In this document: in pieces, positions 10,100-18,175 of the stretch
Layout of the letters: every line of letters begins with the position of its first letter
Position numbering within the stretch: position 1 is the stretch's first letter
From: Neobacillus cucumis
Lineage (GTDB): Bacteria; Bacillota; Bacilli; Bacillales_B; DSM-18226
Assembly (NCBI RefSeq): GCF_023715505.1
Contig: NZ_JAMBOH010000027.1
Span: forward strand, 3,540-67,539
Direction of reading: 5' to 3'
Length of the DNA: 64,000 nt
The notes under the pieces: model-generated
Databases searched by the model: none
What the model saw: only the letters and a program-made list of their open reading frames with translations
Told to the model about the DNA's origin: nothing
Translations under genes and position numbers: made by a program

Positions 10100-10133
10100 T
10101 GTCCTTCATATCCAGATGAAGGACATTTTTTTT
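10100..10133 (+). terminator. Terminator after the SH3/transpeptidase-like gene
   Basis: TGTCCTTCAT-ATCCAG-ATGAAGGACA followed by eight T. Confidence 0.9.
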
Positions 10134-10154
10134 CAAAGAACAGGGCGAGCTAAG

Positions 10155-10375
10155 GTTATAGACGACCGAACTCCGTTACCAAGCCCAAGTTGGGTAGACA
10201 ATAGGGGTTATAGACGACCGAACTCCGTTACCAAGCCCAAGTTGGGTAGACAATAGGGGTTATAGACGACCGAACTCCGTTACCAAGCCCAAGTTAGGTA
10301 GACAATCAGGGTTATAGACGACCGAACTCTGTTTCCAAGCCCAAGTTAGGTAGACAATCAGGGTTATAGACGACC
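10155..10375. repeat. 52-bp tandem repeat array A (four units plus a partial fifth)
   Basis: Units begin with GTTATAGACGACC at 10155, 10207, 10259, 10311 and 10363, so the period is exactly 52 bp; the last unit stops after 13 bp. Units 1-2 are identical or nearly so; units 3-4 carry a few substitutions. Each has an inner palindrome (CCCAAGTTGGG) that decays in later units. Read in reverse complement, the unit shares its end boxes (CCTATTGTCT and CGGTCGTC) with the array at 58801-59098. No ORF runs through it. Confidence 0.95.
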
Positions 10376-10393
10376 ATAACGTTTCCGGCATAC

Positions 10394-11383
10394 TTACTGA
10401 TCTTCTCCTGCCGTAAGGTCAGGTTCAAATCCACTTGGAATATGTCTTCTGGTAGAAAACGCTTTGATAGATTCCCTATGTTTAGGTACAGGCCTTTGGT
10501 TCTGATGATACGAATCAATTTCCTCAACAGTCAGTAAAGATTCAATTTCCCAGTTTTTAAGAATCGCAAAAACATAACCCAGACTGCGCTTGTTATTGGC
10601 ACATGCAATATTCATCGCTTTTAGTATCACATCTTTTGGCTGAAGGAAACTAGAATTATCTAACCAAGATAACAGCTGCTGTTTGGCACTGATGTTCGTA
10701 AAACCAAATCCGTTGTAATCCCAAAACTCAATGATTTCTTTCACATCATCTGTATTTTGATGATCCACTACGAATGGATTGTTCTCTATATTTGGCTGAA
10801 GAACTTCTTGTTGTTGTTTTTCTTTTTCTTCTTCTTTTTCTTTTTGTCCACGCATCGTATAGCGATACGTCAACGTATCGTCATGCTCTCCATATAGAGG
10901 ATTTAGATATGTATCATTTTCATCTTGCTCGCTAGCCTCATTGTCGAAAACCATTTCTTCTTGTTCACAGAAAGATTCATATAGGCTGCGAATTTCCTGT
11001 CTTTGAATAGGGTCCAATACATATCGAATCAGTGAGAGATCTTCTACCTCCTTTAACTCGGAAAAGATACAATCCATCACCGGTTTTCCCACTTTTTGTA
11101 GGTTATCTTTCCCCCAGTTTTTAATCGCAAGTTCTCTCGTTTCAGGATTGTAACGAATCAACTCGTGATGCTGGATAAATCGTTCCATTAACGAATAAAC
11201 ACTCTCAATCGAATAACCGAGATCAAATGCCATTTGTTTTTTCGTAATCTTATAGATTCCAATTTGAGTTGTAAAGGGATTTGTAAGTAGATATAGGTAA
11301 AAAAACTTGTCCTCTGGAGTAAACTCCTCTATAACGATCGGATTCTCCCAAAAATCTGTATGTATCATTCTATATTTCGCCAT
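10394..11383 (-). CDS. DnaD-domain replication-type protein
   Basis: 329 residues from the ATG at 11383 (MAKYRMIHTDFW); the ORF extends 27 codons further but without a better start. Residues about 1-100 look like a winged-helix segment, as in phage and plasmid replication initiators. A charged, low-complexity linker with a KEKEEEKEK run follows. Residues about 230-300 match the DnaD/DnaB_2 fold: FWDYNGFGFTNISAK, NNKRSLGYVFAILKNW. In Firmicutes such proteins help load the helicase, and many phage-borne or orphan copies exist. It stands just downstream of a DUF1659-DUF2922 pair, in the place where the second cassette (35.6-36.4 kb) has yvrJ. No other phage genes are near. Confidence 0.75.
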   Translation of the reverse strand: MAKYRMIHTDFWENPIVIEEFTPEDKFFYLYLLTNPFTTQIGIYKITKKQMAFDLGYSIESVYSLMERFIQHHELIRYNPETRELAIKNWGKDNLQKVGKPVMDCIFSELKEVEDLSLIRYVLDPIQRQEIRSLYESFCEQEEMVFDNEASEQDENDTYLNPLYGEHDDTLTYRYTMRGQKEKEEEKEKQQQEVLQPNIENNPFVVDHQNTDDVKEIIEFWDYNGFGFTNISAKQQLLSWLDNSSFLQPKDVILKAMNIACANNKRSLGYVFAILKNWEIESLLTVEEIDSYHQNQRPVPKHRESIKAFSTRRHIPSGFEPDLTAGEDQ

Positions 11384-11419
11384 CCTGAACCACTGCCTTT
11401 CTCTTAAGGGTTTGATTCC

Positions 11420-11447
11420 GAAGCGTAAGAACCGTCCCCGCGCTTCC
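11420..11447. repeat. REP-like element
   Basis: GAAGCGTAAGAACCGTCCCC then GCGCTTCC: a single copy of the interspersed palindromic element, in reverse orientation. Confidence 0.85.
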
Positions 11448-11478
11448 AAAAAGGCCAGGTTCAAGAGAACCCAGCCTT
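11446..11478 (-). terminator. Terminator after DUF2922 gene, copy 1
   Basis: On the minus strand AAGGCTGGGTTC-TCTT-GAACCTGGCCTT followed by T. Confidence 0.8.
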
Positions 11479-11485
11479 GCTGTTA

Positions 11486-11704
11486 TTATGCTAGTTCATA
11501 GTCAGTTACATTGCGGTCGATGACTCTTGCACCTTTTGCAGACGTAAGCTTGCCGCTGCCTGTAGTAAATACGTTAGCTGTAATAATCTGTGCCATGGAG
11601 AGTTTTACCACTGCTTCGTCTACTGGCTCCTTTGGATTGTCCACTGTGATTTTCGCAGTTTTTCCAAACTCGGTATCAAATTGCAATTCTAAGGTTTTAG
11701 CCAT
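11486..11704 (-). CDS. DUF2922 family protein, copy 1
   Basis: 72 residues, ATG 11704 with GGAGGTG upstream on the minus strand. It begins MAKTLELQFDTEFGKTAKI and ends VIDRNVTDYELA, the DUF2922 pattern. About 90% identical to the copy at 35865-36083. It follows the DUF1659 gene by 37 bp, the usual pairing in Bacillus. The molecular function of the family is unknown to me. Confidence 0.9.
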   Translation of the reverse strand: MAKTLELQFDTEFGKTAKITVDNPKEPVDEAVVKLSMAQIITANVFTTGSGKLTSAKGARVIDRNVTDYELA

Positions 11705-11741
11705 TTCTTTTCACCTCCCATCCTTTGATTTTTATTGAACA

Positions 11742-11960
11742 TTAACCAATAATCTCCGAGCTGTCATTGCGTTCGACTTTGTTTAAGTCAGCGTTGCATA
11801 AAACTGAGATCGCCTGTGCTGCCTGGAACAGCTGGTCAGCGGTTGCCGCTTTCGTTACATTGCTAAATGTTTTAGACTTCAAAATTGGATTTCCTTCGTT
11901 ATCAATTCCCGATTGAAATACCAACCGAAGCTTTGTCGTTTCTAGTAATCCTTGTGCCAT
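11742..11960 (-). CDS. DUF1659 family protein, copy 1
   Basis: 72 residues from ATG 11960, 9 nt after AAAGGAGG; an in-frame TTG at 11966 is too close to that site. MAQGLLETTKLRLVFQSG and TFSNVTKAATADQLFQAAQAI mark DUF1659. Nearly identical to the copy at 36120-36338. First gene of a short minus-strand operon with DUF2922. Function unknown. Confidence 0.9.
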   Translation of the reverse strand: MAQGLLETTKLRLVFQSGIDNEGNPILKSKTFSNVTKAATADQLFQAAQAISVLCNADLNKVERNDSSEIIG

Positions 11961-12082
11961 CTTCAATCACCTCCTTTCGTCTTATATATATAGTTTGAGA
12001 GGATAAAAGGACAGTTAGGTCGAAACTATTTTTACTAGTTTGTTTATTGGAGGTCCGTGCATGAGGAAGAACCACGGAAAGA

Positions 12083-12108
12083 AGGCTGTGCCAAGGTTAG
12101 CACAGCCT
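12083..12108. other. Strong hairpin in the intergenic region
   Basis: AGGCTGTGC and GCACAGCCT form a perfect 9-bp stem with an 8-nt loop, without a following T-run. It lies just left of the interspersed repeat copy 1. Confidence 0.6.
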
Positions 12109-12117
12109 AGCACTTTG

Positions 12118-12537
12118 CTCCACTTAGGTCTTAATTAACTTCAAATAGAAATTGTTGCTACTCGAACAGGGGTGTCTATGTACATGTGTCATATAAGTTT
12201 GGAGAGACAACTATTGACATATTTTTTAGAGGTTAGAAGTAAGTAATTCAGGATTAGAGAGAAGTGAAGCCATTTTTAATTAAACGTTTGTGTAATGGGG
12301 TAAAAGTGTGAATTTAATAGGATTATGTAATTTCAAGAGAAGAAGGTCCGAATTTGTGGAAAGGTGAGTTTTCGTATACAGGTTTCTGTTTTCAAACTCG
12401 ACAATCTTTTTTCACACTTTGCAGGGGAATGACGAATAGACCAACACTTGAAGCTATTTTAATCAAACGTTTGAATAGTGTAGCACATAGGGAATCTAGT
12501 CGTAGGGATGTCGTTTCCTGTAAAGAGGTTTAGAACG
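12118..12537. repeat. ~420-bp interspersed repeat, copy 1
   Basis: Over about 80% identical to 14705-15123 across its length and to 22590-22952 across its right 360 bp. It contains two palindromes with AAACGTTT cores at 12282-12289 and 12465-12472, 183 bp apart. The left end, read on the minus strand, matches the start of a decayed reading frame (MTHVHSHPVG in copy 2). No intact gene lies inside it. Confidence 0.85.
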
Positions 12538-12680
12538 CAGGGAATCAGCCAATTTTTGGCATGTTTCTAAGAGAAGTCTATAATCGTAATCTTAAGATTT
12601 ACATGCAGATTCATGGCTCTTCTGCATGGTCAAGCTGGAGGAGATAAGGGATAGGCTGAGTAAGGTTTTGAATTAGAAAG

Positions 12681-12714
12681 AAGTCCCTGCTACTAGAGTA
12701 GAAGGGACTTTTCA
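12681..12714 (+). terminator. Terminator-like hairpin
   Basis: AAGTCCCT and AGGGACTT pair around a 14-nt loop, followed by TTTC. No obvious gene lies upstream. Confidence 0.5.
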
Positions 12715-12720
12715 ATTTAG

Positions 12721-12864
12721 TTGGCTACGGAACCTTTTAACCATGCAAAACAATTTCCGCATGGTTTTCTTGGTAAGATTTATTCGGATATGGGACATCA
12801 GTGGGATTTTGACCGAGTCAAATTCCTCACTGATGGCGAAGAGTATCTTGAGGCATTAAAGTAA
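12721..12864 (+). pseudogene. Short remnant reading frame
   Basis: A 47-codon open stretch (TTG at 12721, FPHGFLGKIYSDMGHQW) ends at TAA. No good ribosome binding site. It looks like the tail of a lost gene. Not identified. Confidence 0.3.
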
Positions 12865-12891
12865 TGTAATCCTTCTGGAACTGGTTATGGA

Positions 12892-13161
12892 ATGAGTTAT
12901 GATGAGACGGCAGAAAGAATTACAAAGCAACAGGAAGAGCGTAAGAAGGAACAACTAGAACTGGAATTGTATCGTCTAGTTATGAATTTATCTGTAGAAG
13001 AACAGAATATGTATCTTTCTAAATCCTTCAAACGTCGATTAAGAAGAGGAAAATGTACTAGACGGAATGTTGAGTTGCCTGAGTATTTCAGAAAAGAAGA
13101 TATTCCTTCCTTCTTAGTAAAGAAGATAGAAAATCCGACGACGGATCTCTTTCAATCGTAG
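12892..13161 (+). CDS. Hypothetical basic protein
   Basis: 89 residues from ATG 12892. The N-terminal half is predicted helical and very charged (TKQQEERKKEQLELELYRL); a basic patch follows (SFKRRLRRGKCTRRN). I recognise no family. The ribosome binding site is poor, and the gene sits between a remnant frame and a broken DUF805 gene. It may itself be a fragment of a larger lost gene. From 13162 to 13268 a different frame (ending FLSIILVNFVI) looks like the tail of a decayed membrane protein. Confidence 0.4.
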   Translation: MSYDETAERITKQQEERKKEQLELELYRLVMNLSVEEQNMYLSKSFKRRLRRGKCTRRNVELPEYFRKEDIPSFLVKKIENPTTDLFQS

Positions 13162-13308
13162 GATATCTTGCTGACCCATTTAGTATTAGTGATGATCAAT
13201 TGCCATTTTGGATCGGTCTTAATGCCTGGTCTTTTTTATCTATCATTCTGGTAAATTTCGTCATATAATAAAATTGCATTATACAAATATATTAACGGGG
13301 GTTTTAAT

Positions 13309-13694
13309 GTGGAATGGTATGCATAAGCAATGAAGAATTACGCTAATTTTAGTGGGAGAGTCTACTCGGAAAGAGTATTGGATGTTTTATCTATTTAATT
13401 CATATTCATATTCATATTTGCCATTTTTATTATGATGGCTGTAACAGAATCAGATATGTTTTATTCCCTTCTAATACTTTATTACTTGGCTATTATCATT
13501 CTGACTATTTCTGTTAGTGTTCGTCATTTACATGACATTGGCAAGGGCGGAGCTGCAGTTTTATGGATTTTCGTACTGGTCCTATCATTCATCTTGTTCA
13601 CGTTTGTTGAGAAAGTCAACAAGGTGATAACCTATATGGTCCAGATCCTCATGCAGTACAGGTACCACAAACAAAAGATTGGCAACAACTATAG
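13309..13694 (+). pseudogene. Broken DUF805 membrane protein gene
   Basis: GTG 13309 follows a GGGGG-rich site. Pieces in different frames give the DUF805 pattern in order: KNYANFSGRV, RKEYWMFYLFNS, then the TM-rich middle with VRHLHDIGKGG, then the tail GDNLYGPDPH ending at TAG 13694. At least one in-frame stop (TAA 13324-13326) and several frameshifts separate them. DUF805 proteins are small inner-membrane proteins of unknown role. Confidence 0.85.
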
Positions 13695-13843
13695 GCTAAA
13701 TGAAGATGATTCAGTGCTTCATATAGTAGATTATTAATTATTGATGAACCGGCGGTAATACATGATAACGGAAACACTTTTATGATGAGGATTGCTTAAC
13801 AGAATACTAAATGAAAAAGAAAATGAACAAGAAGGGGAAAATT

Positions 13844-14506
13844 ATGAAAACAATATTGGTATTTCTTAAAAAAAGATGGAGATATGTACTAACAGCAGTA
13901 ATCGCATTAATTATTGGTTCATCTGGCGGTCCATCGCAGAGTGACTTAGATAAAGTTAATGCACAAGTGAAATCACTACAAAAGCAATTAACTACTAAGA
14001 CAGAAACTGTTGCAAGTTTGAAGTCAGATAACAAGGATTTACAATCAGATAACAAGGAATTGCAAGCAAAAGTAGATGAAGCGGCTCCTTGGTTTAAGCT
14101 ATCTGAAACAGAGAAAGCTAATCAGCAAAAAGAAGCTGACGCTAAGGCGGCTGAATTAGCTAAGAAAGAAGAACAGCGTAAGGCGGCAGAAGCTAAAGCA
14201 GAAGAAGAAAAGAAAAAGGCAGAAGAAAAGGCTGCAGCCCAAGCGGAAGCTCAAGCATTGGCAGCTAAGACAAAAACATTTGGTGCTGGTAAGTACCTAG
14301 TTGGTCGTGACATTGAACCAGGTCTTTATGATGCTGTAGCTTCTAGTGGTCAAGGGAACTTCTTTGTTAATGATGGCATGAAGGTAAATGAAATGTTTGG
14401 TGTTGGCGGGGGCTTTTATAATGGTCAGTACAATAATTTAGAACTTGAAGATGGAGACACTATCGATCTTAACAATGATTTACACGTTAAATTTGTTCCT
14501 AAGTAA
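13844..14506 (+). CDS. Membrane-anchored coiled-coil protein with small C-terminal beta domain
   Basis: 220 residues from ATG 13844, preceded by AAGGGG; an upstream in-frame ATG at 13811 lacks a site. Residues about 8-28 form a membrane segment (YVLTAVIALIIGSSG). Residues 35-145 are a long coiled coil, first KSLQKQL..DNKDLQSDNKELQ, then an Ala/Lys/Glu-rich stretch. Residues 150-220 form a compact glycine-rich domain (FGAGKYLVGRDIEPGLYDA, LEDGDTIDL). Domains of this type recur in Gram-positive membrane and phage-related proteins, but I do not know the function. The coiled coil would hold the small domain away from the membrane, probably outside the cell. A strong terminator follows. Confidence 0.75.
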   Translation: MKTILVFLKKRWRYVLTAVIALIIGSSGGPSQSDLDKVNAQVKSLQKQLTTKTETVASLKSDNKDLQSDNKELQAKVDEAAPWFKLSETEKANQQKEADAKAAELAKKEEQRKAAEAKAEEEKKKAEEKAAAQAEAQALAAKTKTFGAGKYLVGRDIEPGLYDAVASSGQGNFFVNDGMKVNEMFGVGGGFYNGQYNNLELEDGDTIDLNNDLHVKFVPK

Positions 14507-14569
14507 TGTATAAAAAACTTGGTAGATTATGCAGTATAAATATTCACTTTTCTCTATTATTACAGACAA

Positions 14570-14611
14570 CAAAAATAGGCTGCCACCATGGTATCGGGTA
14601 GCCTATTTTTG
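14570..14611. terminator. Terminator after the coiled-coil protein
   Basis: CAAAAATAGGCT pairs perfectly with AGCCTATTTTTG; works on both strands. Confidence 0.9.
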
Positions 14612-14704
14612 TTATGCTGTTTAGATGATATCAACGACCTGTGTACACTATAGTCGTCCATAACAAATGCAGTACCATCGATATCTCCTGCAACGTGTTT
14701 TGGT

Positions 14705-15123
14705 CTCCACTTAGGTCTTAATGAACTTCCAATAGAAAATGTTGCCACTCCTACAGGGTGACTATGTACATGCGTCATCTAAGTAGGGGAGACAATCATT
14801 GACATATTTTTTAGAGGTTAGAAGTAAGTAATTCAGGATTAAAGAGAAGTGAAGCCATTTTTAATTAAACGTTTGTGTAATGTAGAACAAGTGTGAATTT
14901 AATAGGATTATGTAAATTCAAGAGAAGACAGTCCGAATTTGTAGAAAGATGCGTTTTCTTATAACGATTTCTCTTTTCAAACTCGACAATATTTTTTTCA
15001 TACTTTGCAGGGGAATGCTTATTATCAACACTTGCAGCCATTTTAATCAAACGATTGAATAATATAGCACCTAGGGAAATAAGACGTAGGGATGTCGTTT
15101 CTTGGAAATTAGGTTTAGAACGT
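14705..15123. repeat. ~420-bp interspersed repeat, copy 2
   Basis: Matches 12118-12537. AAACGTTT core at 14867-14874 and a mutated AAACGATT core at 15049-15056, 182 bp apart. At its left end a minus-strand frame from ATG 14778 (MTHVHSHPVGVATF) stays open into the neighbouring terminator; the same frame is shifted in copy 1, so it is a remnant. Confidence 0.85.
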
Positions 15124-15224
15124 GAGATATAGCGAAGTTTCCGATGTTTTTTTTAAGTATCAACTACCTAAATTGACAATAAAGTATGTTGTTAAGTAAG
15201 GATTCTACCTTAGGAACTTTATAA

Positions 15225-15251
15225 GAAAAAAGACGACAAAATATTGTCGCC
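15225..15251 (-). terminator. Terminator of the 93-residue hypothetical gene
   Basis: On the minus strand GGCGACAA-TATT-TTGTCGTC then TTTTTT. Confidence 0.8.
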
Positions 15252-15253
15252 CC

Positions 15254-15535
15254 CTAACATTGTCTTTCGATATCTTTTAATTCTTGAAGAAAGTCTTCTC
15301 GAACCCAATAATATGTTTTGGATTGCTTAAATGCATTGATACATTCTTTTAACTGTTTATTCTCTTCCATTGAGGTTGCCAATGTTTCTGACGACAAGTT
15401 ATTTGGAACTCTGTTCAGTAATCTTTTTAAATTTTCGTGTGTTACCGGATCCAGTTTAGAAAAAGTAACTTCTAAAGCAATTTCCATGAATGTCTTAAAC
15501 CTACATGGGCTTGGAATGACTATACATGTCTGCAT
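15254..15535 (-). CDS. Hypothetical protein
   Basis: 93 residues from ATG 15535, with an excellent AAGGAGGAG 5 nt before it, and a terminator directly after the stop. The N-terminus has two cysteines (MQTCIVIPSPC); the rest is soluble and mostly helical (HENLKRLLNRVPNNLSSET, ENKQLKECINAFKQSKT). I recognise no family. The good signals at both ends make it a real gene. Confidence 0.65.
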   Translation of the reverse strand: MQTCIVIPSPCRFKTFMEIALEVTFSKLDPVTHENLKRLLNRVPNNLSSETLATSMEENKQLKECINAFKQSKTYYWVREDFLQELKDIERQC

Positions 15536-15634
15536 GAAATCTCCTCCTTCTAATGCTTTGTTCTAGCATAACAGGAAGTGGACAAGAAGTTTGTTCTTTT
15601 ATGGTAAAAAACATAAATGATTTTGTCGTATTAG

Positions 15635-15716
15635 GAAGCAAAGGGGGACGGATCTCATGCTTACTTTCACCTAAAGGTAGGGTTACCCGAAGCGGAAGAA
15701 CCGTCCCCACGCTTCC
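15635..15716. repeat. REP-like inverted pair with spacer
   Basis: A forward copy (15635-15662, with GGGGGACGGATCTCATGC) and a reverse copy (15689-15716, GAACCGTCCCCACGCTTCC) face each other 26 bp apart. Confidence 0.8.
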
Positions 15717-15793
15717 CTAGAATTTAGCCAAACATGTTGGTTCATATCGTCTACCATTTAGCAGTAAATTGTGAAGGATTTGACTTACACTAA

Positions 15794-15810
15794 CGTAACA
15801 AGATATAACA
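15794..15810 (+). promoter_or_regulatory. Candidate TnrA/GlnR site upstream of amtB
   Basis: CGTAACAAGATATAACA fits TGTNA-N7-TNACA with one mismatch (first base). Its centre is about 82 bp before the predicted transcription start, further than the roughly -50 position known for nrgAB in B. subtilis. Confidence 0.5.
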
Positions 15811-15848
15811 TTGTATTATTTTAACAATGAAATTATCAAAATATTCTA

Positions 15849-15877
15849 TTGATAACATAGTAATAAAATAATATGAT
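15849..15877 (+). promoter_or_regulatory. Sigma-A promoter of amtB
   Basis: TTGATA (15849-15854), 17-bp spacer, TATGAT (15872-15877). Confidence 0.65.
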
Positions 15878-15940
15878 AGATTCATTAACGAGTACATGTA
15901 ATAAAACCTAACATAAAAACTTTACAAAGGAGATAAAAAC

Positions 15941-17161
15941 ATGCAGATGGCCGATACAGTATTTATGTTTTTGTCAACCATTATTGTTTGGATTATGACG
16001 CCGGGAATAGCACTGTTTTACGGAGGTATGGTAAAAAGTAAAAACGTGTTAAGCACCGCGATGTACAGCTTTGGCTCAATTGCAATTGTTTCTATTATTT
16101 GGATTCTATTTGGTTATTCGCTTGCTTTTTCAACACATGGAAATCCATTTATTGGTGGACTCGATTGGGTGGGATTAAAAGATGTAACCTTTAAACCTAA
16201 TAATGATTACAGTGCAACGATTCCTCATAATCTGTTTATGATGTACCAGCTAACCTTTGCCGTTTTAACAGCAGCGCTTATTTCTGGGGCCTTTGCAGAG
16301 CGTATGCGTTTTTCTGCTTTTGCTATCTTTACAGTCCTTTGGTCCATCTTGGTATACGCTCCTGTAGCTCACTGGGTTTGGGGAGTAGGCGGATGGATTC
16401 GTAATCTCGGAGCACTTGATTTTGCCGGAGGAAACGTCGTGCATATTTCATCTGGAGTTACCGGACTGGTACTAGCAATCGTTCTCGGGAAAAGAAAAGA
16501 CGCAGTCTCAACAACTCCACATAACCTGCCACTTACCATATTGGGAGGAGCCTTAGTTTGGTTTGGATGGTTTGGCTTTAATGTTGGAAGCGCCTTAACC
16601 CTAAATGAAGTTGCGATGTACGCACTTATCAATACAAATACAGCAGCAGCTGCAGGAATTATTGGCTGGTTAGTAATTGAATGGCTGATAAATAAAAAAC
16701 CGACGATGCTGGGAGCTATTTCTGGTGCAGTTTCGGGTCTAGTAGCCATTACCCCGTCTGCCGGATTTGTTACCCCTGCTTCCTCCATATTAATTGGATT
16801 CCTTGGAGGTACGATTTGTTATTGGGGAGTTTTCTGGGTGAAAGAAAGATTTGGTTATGATGATGCTCTTGATGCATTTGGATTACATGGAATCGGTGGA
16901 ACATGGGGTGGAATTGCGACCGGTTTGTTCGCAACAAAATCCGTAAATTCAGCCGGAGCAAATGGATTATTTTATGGAGATCCAAGCTTAGTATTAAAGC
17001 AGTTAATAGCAATTGTTGCCACATATTTGTTTGTTGGAATCGTATCCTATATTATTATAAAAGTTGTAAAAGTCTTCGTCCCTGTTCGAGCAAATGAACA
17101 AGAAGAATCCATCGGCTTGGATATTACACTGCATGGAGAAAAAGCCTATCACGAAGCATAA
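15941..17161 (+). CDS. amtB: Ammonium transporter AmtB/NrgA
   Basis: 406 residues from ATG 15941, 6 nt after AAAGGAGAT. It is an 11-helix Amt channel of normal length, passing NH4+/NH3 through the cytoplasmic membrane under nitrogen limitation. Typical blocks are visible: GIALFYGGMVKSKNVLS near the N-terminus, GAFAERMRFSA, GGNVVHISSG, NTAAAAG and DDALDAFGLHGIGGTWGG. The gene next to it should be glnK, the PII regulator that docks on AmtB, but that gene is broken (17182-17371). A TnrA/GlnR-like box and a good promoter lie upstream. Confidence 0.97.
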   Translation: MQMADTVFMFLSTIIVWIMTPGIALFYGGMVKSKNVLSTAMYSFGSIAIVSIIWILFGYSLAFSTHGNPFIGGLDWVGLKDVTFKPNNDYSATIPHNLFMMYQLTFAVLTAALISGAFAERMRFSAFAIFTVLWSILVYAPVAHWVWGVGGWIRNLGALDFAGGNVVHISSGVTGLVLAIVLGKRKDAVSTTPHNLPLTILGGALVWFGWFGFNVGSALTLNEVAMYALINTNTAAAAGIIGWLVIEWLINKKPTMLGAISGAVSGLVAITPSAGFVTPASSILIGFLGGTICYWGVFWVKERFGYDDALDAFGLHGIGGTWGGIATGLFATKSVNSAGANGLFYGDPSLVLKQLIAIVATYLFVGIVSYIIIKVVKVFVPVRANEQEESIGLDITLHGEKAYHEA

Positions 17162-17181
17162 TTTCCTAAAAGGGTGATTGT

Positions 17182-17371
17182 ATGAGCGAAGTTCTAACAA
17201 AAATTGAAATTATTACACGTCCAACAAAATTGAAGAATTGAAGCAAGCTTTGGCTCAAGTCGAAGTGATTGGAATTACAGTAACCCATGCTCTTGGCGCA
17301 GGATTTCAAAAAGGTACACGGAAACATACCGGGGCAAGAATTCGATGTTAATGCTAACACAAGGCATCGCC
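17182..17371 (+). pseudogene. glnK: Broken PII protein gene (glnK/nrgB)
   Basis: AAGGGTGATTGT precedes ATG 17182. MSEVLTKIEIITRPTK is read in the first frame; a 1-nt shift near 17230 gives a premature TGA, and the next frame continues LKQALAQVEVIGITVTHALG then GFQKGTRK. A second shift restores QEFDVNAN near 17350, after which homology stops. It therefore lacks the C-terminal third. Loss of PII leaves AmtB without its usual partner unless another copy exists elsewhere. Confidence 0.9.
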
Positions 17372-17504
17372 TTTTTTATTGTCATGGACCAATAGCAGGA
17401 AGGCCATGCCTCCTCTTCTACAACCAATGGTACGAACAAACTGTCCGATTCATCTCGGTTGCATTTTTTACAAGGGCCCTTCCCTGTAGAGAAGGGCCAA
17501 GGTA

Positions 17505-18175
17505 TTATTTTAAATTTTGTCGTCCTTGTTCATATTTCTTTTCATGCATATGATCAACATAATCATCTGATATTTCACCTAAATGAAGTAAATCCTCCCC
17601 GTTGTCTACAACGTCAAGTGATTCAAAAAACTCTTGAGGTATATTAAAGTCAAACAGAAGTTCCCCTGAAGTACTGTAAACACTGCCAGATAAACTACCT
17701 TTTGGAATTTCTTGCATTTTTAATAAATCATTTAAGGTTACTGGTTGGCCGTTAACCTTAAAGTTCATTTTAATTTCATACAACGCGATTGTTTGTTCTA
17801 AAATTTGAACCATTTCATTAAGTTCTTCATCGCTTAATTGACTAGGATCTTCTACATTGGTGAATTTTTCCCAAAGAGTATCGTTTGTTGCTAATTGGTC
17901 AAGTTGATCTTTATTTTTTTCTTCTACTTCAGCTAAGTAGTTAAAAAATCTTTCTGCTTCTTCTTCAGTAATACCAAATTCCCCTAATGCTTTTTCGGTT
18001 TCCGCCATATACTCATCGTAGTTTACATAGAATGCAACTGATGCATCCAAATCCTCTATAAATTTATAGTCATTCAAGTTATCACCAAAATGGTTCATTA
18101 AATCATTAAATTCTTTCTCGGTAAGACCATATTTAGTTAATAACTCGTTAAAATTTTTTGAGTTAATTGCTTTGC
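17505..18175 (-). pseudogene. Fragment of an acidic surface protein gene
   Basis: A long open frame encodes about 223 acidic residues with internal repeats such as LLTKYGLTEKEFNDLMNHFG and ALGEFGITEEEAERFFNYL. These resemble the 'processed acidic surface protein' family linked to class D sortases (my recollection of the repeat style, not a search). No start, signal peptide or C-terminal sorting motif is present: the N-terminal side ends at the junction with the MMPL fragment near 18175. The frame extends to 18344, but that part lies over the MMPL sequence and is a shadow. Confidence 0.55.

Noticed and set aside
10394..11383. Prophage around the DnaD-domain gene
   Set aside because: No integrase, terminase, portal, tail or lysis genes are nearby; the DUF1659/DUF2922 pair is chromosomal in bacilli.
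14560..14778. 72-codon minus-strand gene in repeat copy 2
   Set aside because: The equivalent frame is shifted or stopped in the other two repeat copies and runs through a terminator, so it is a remnant.
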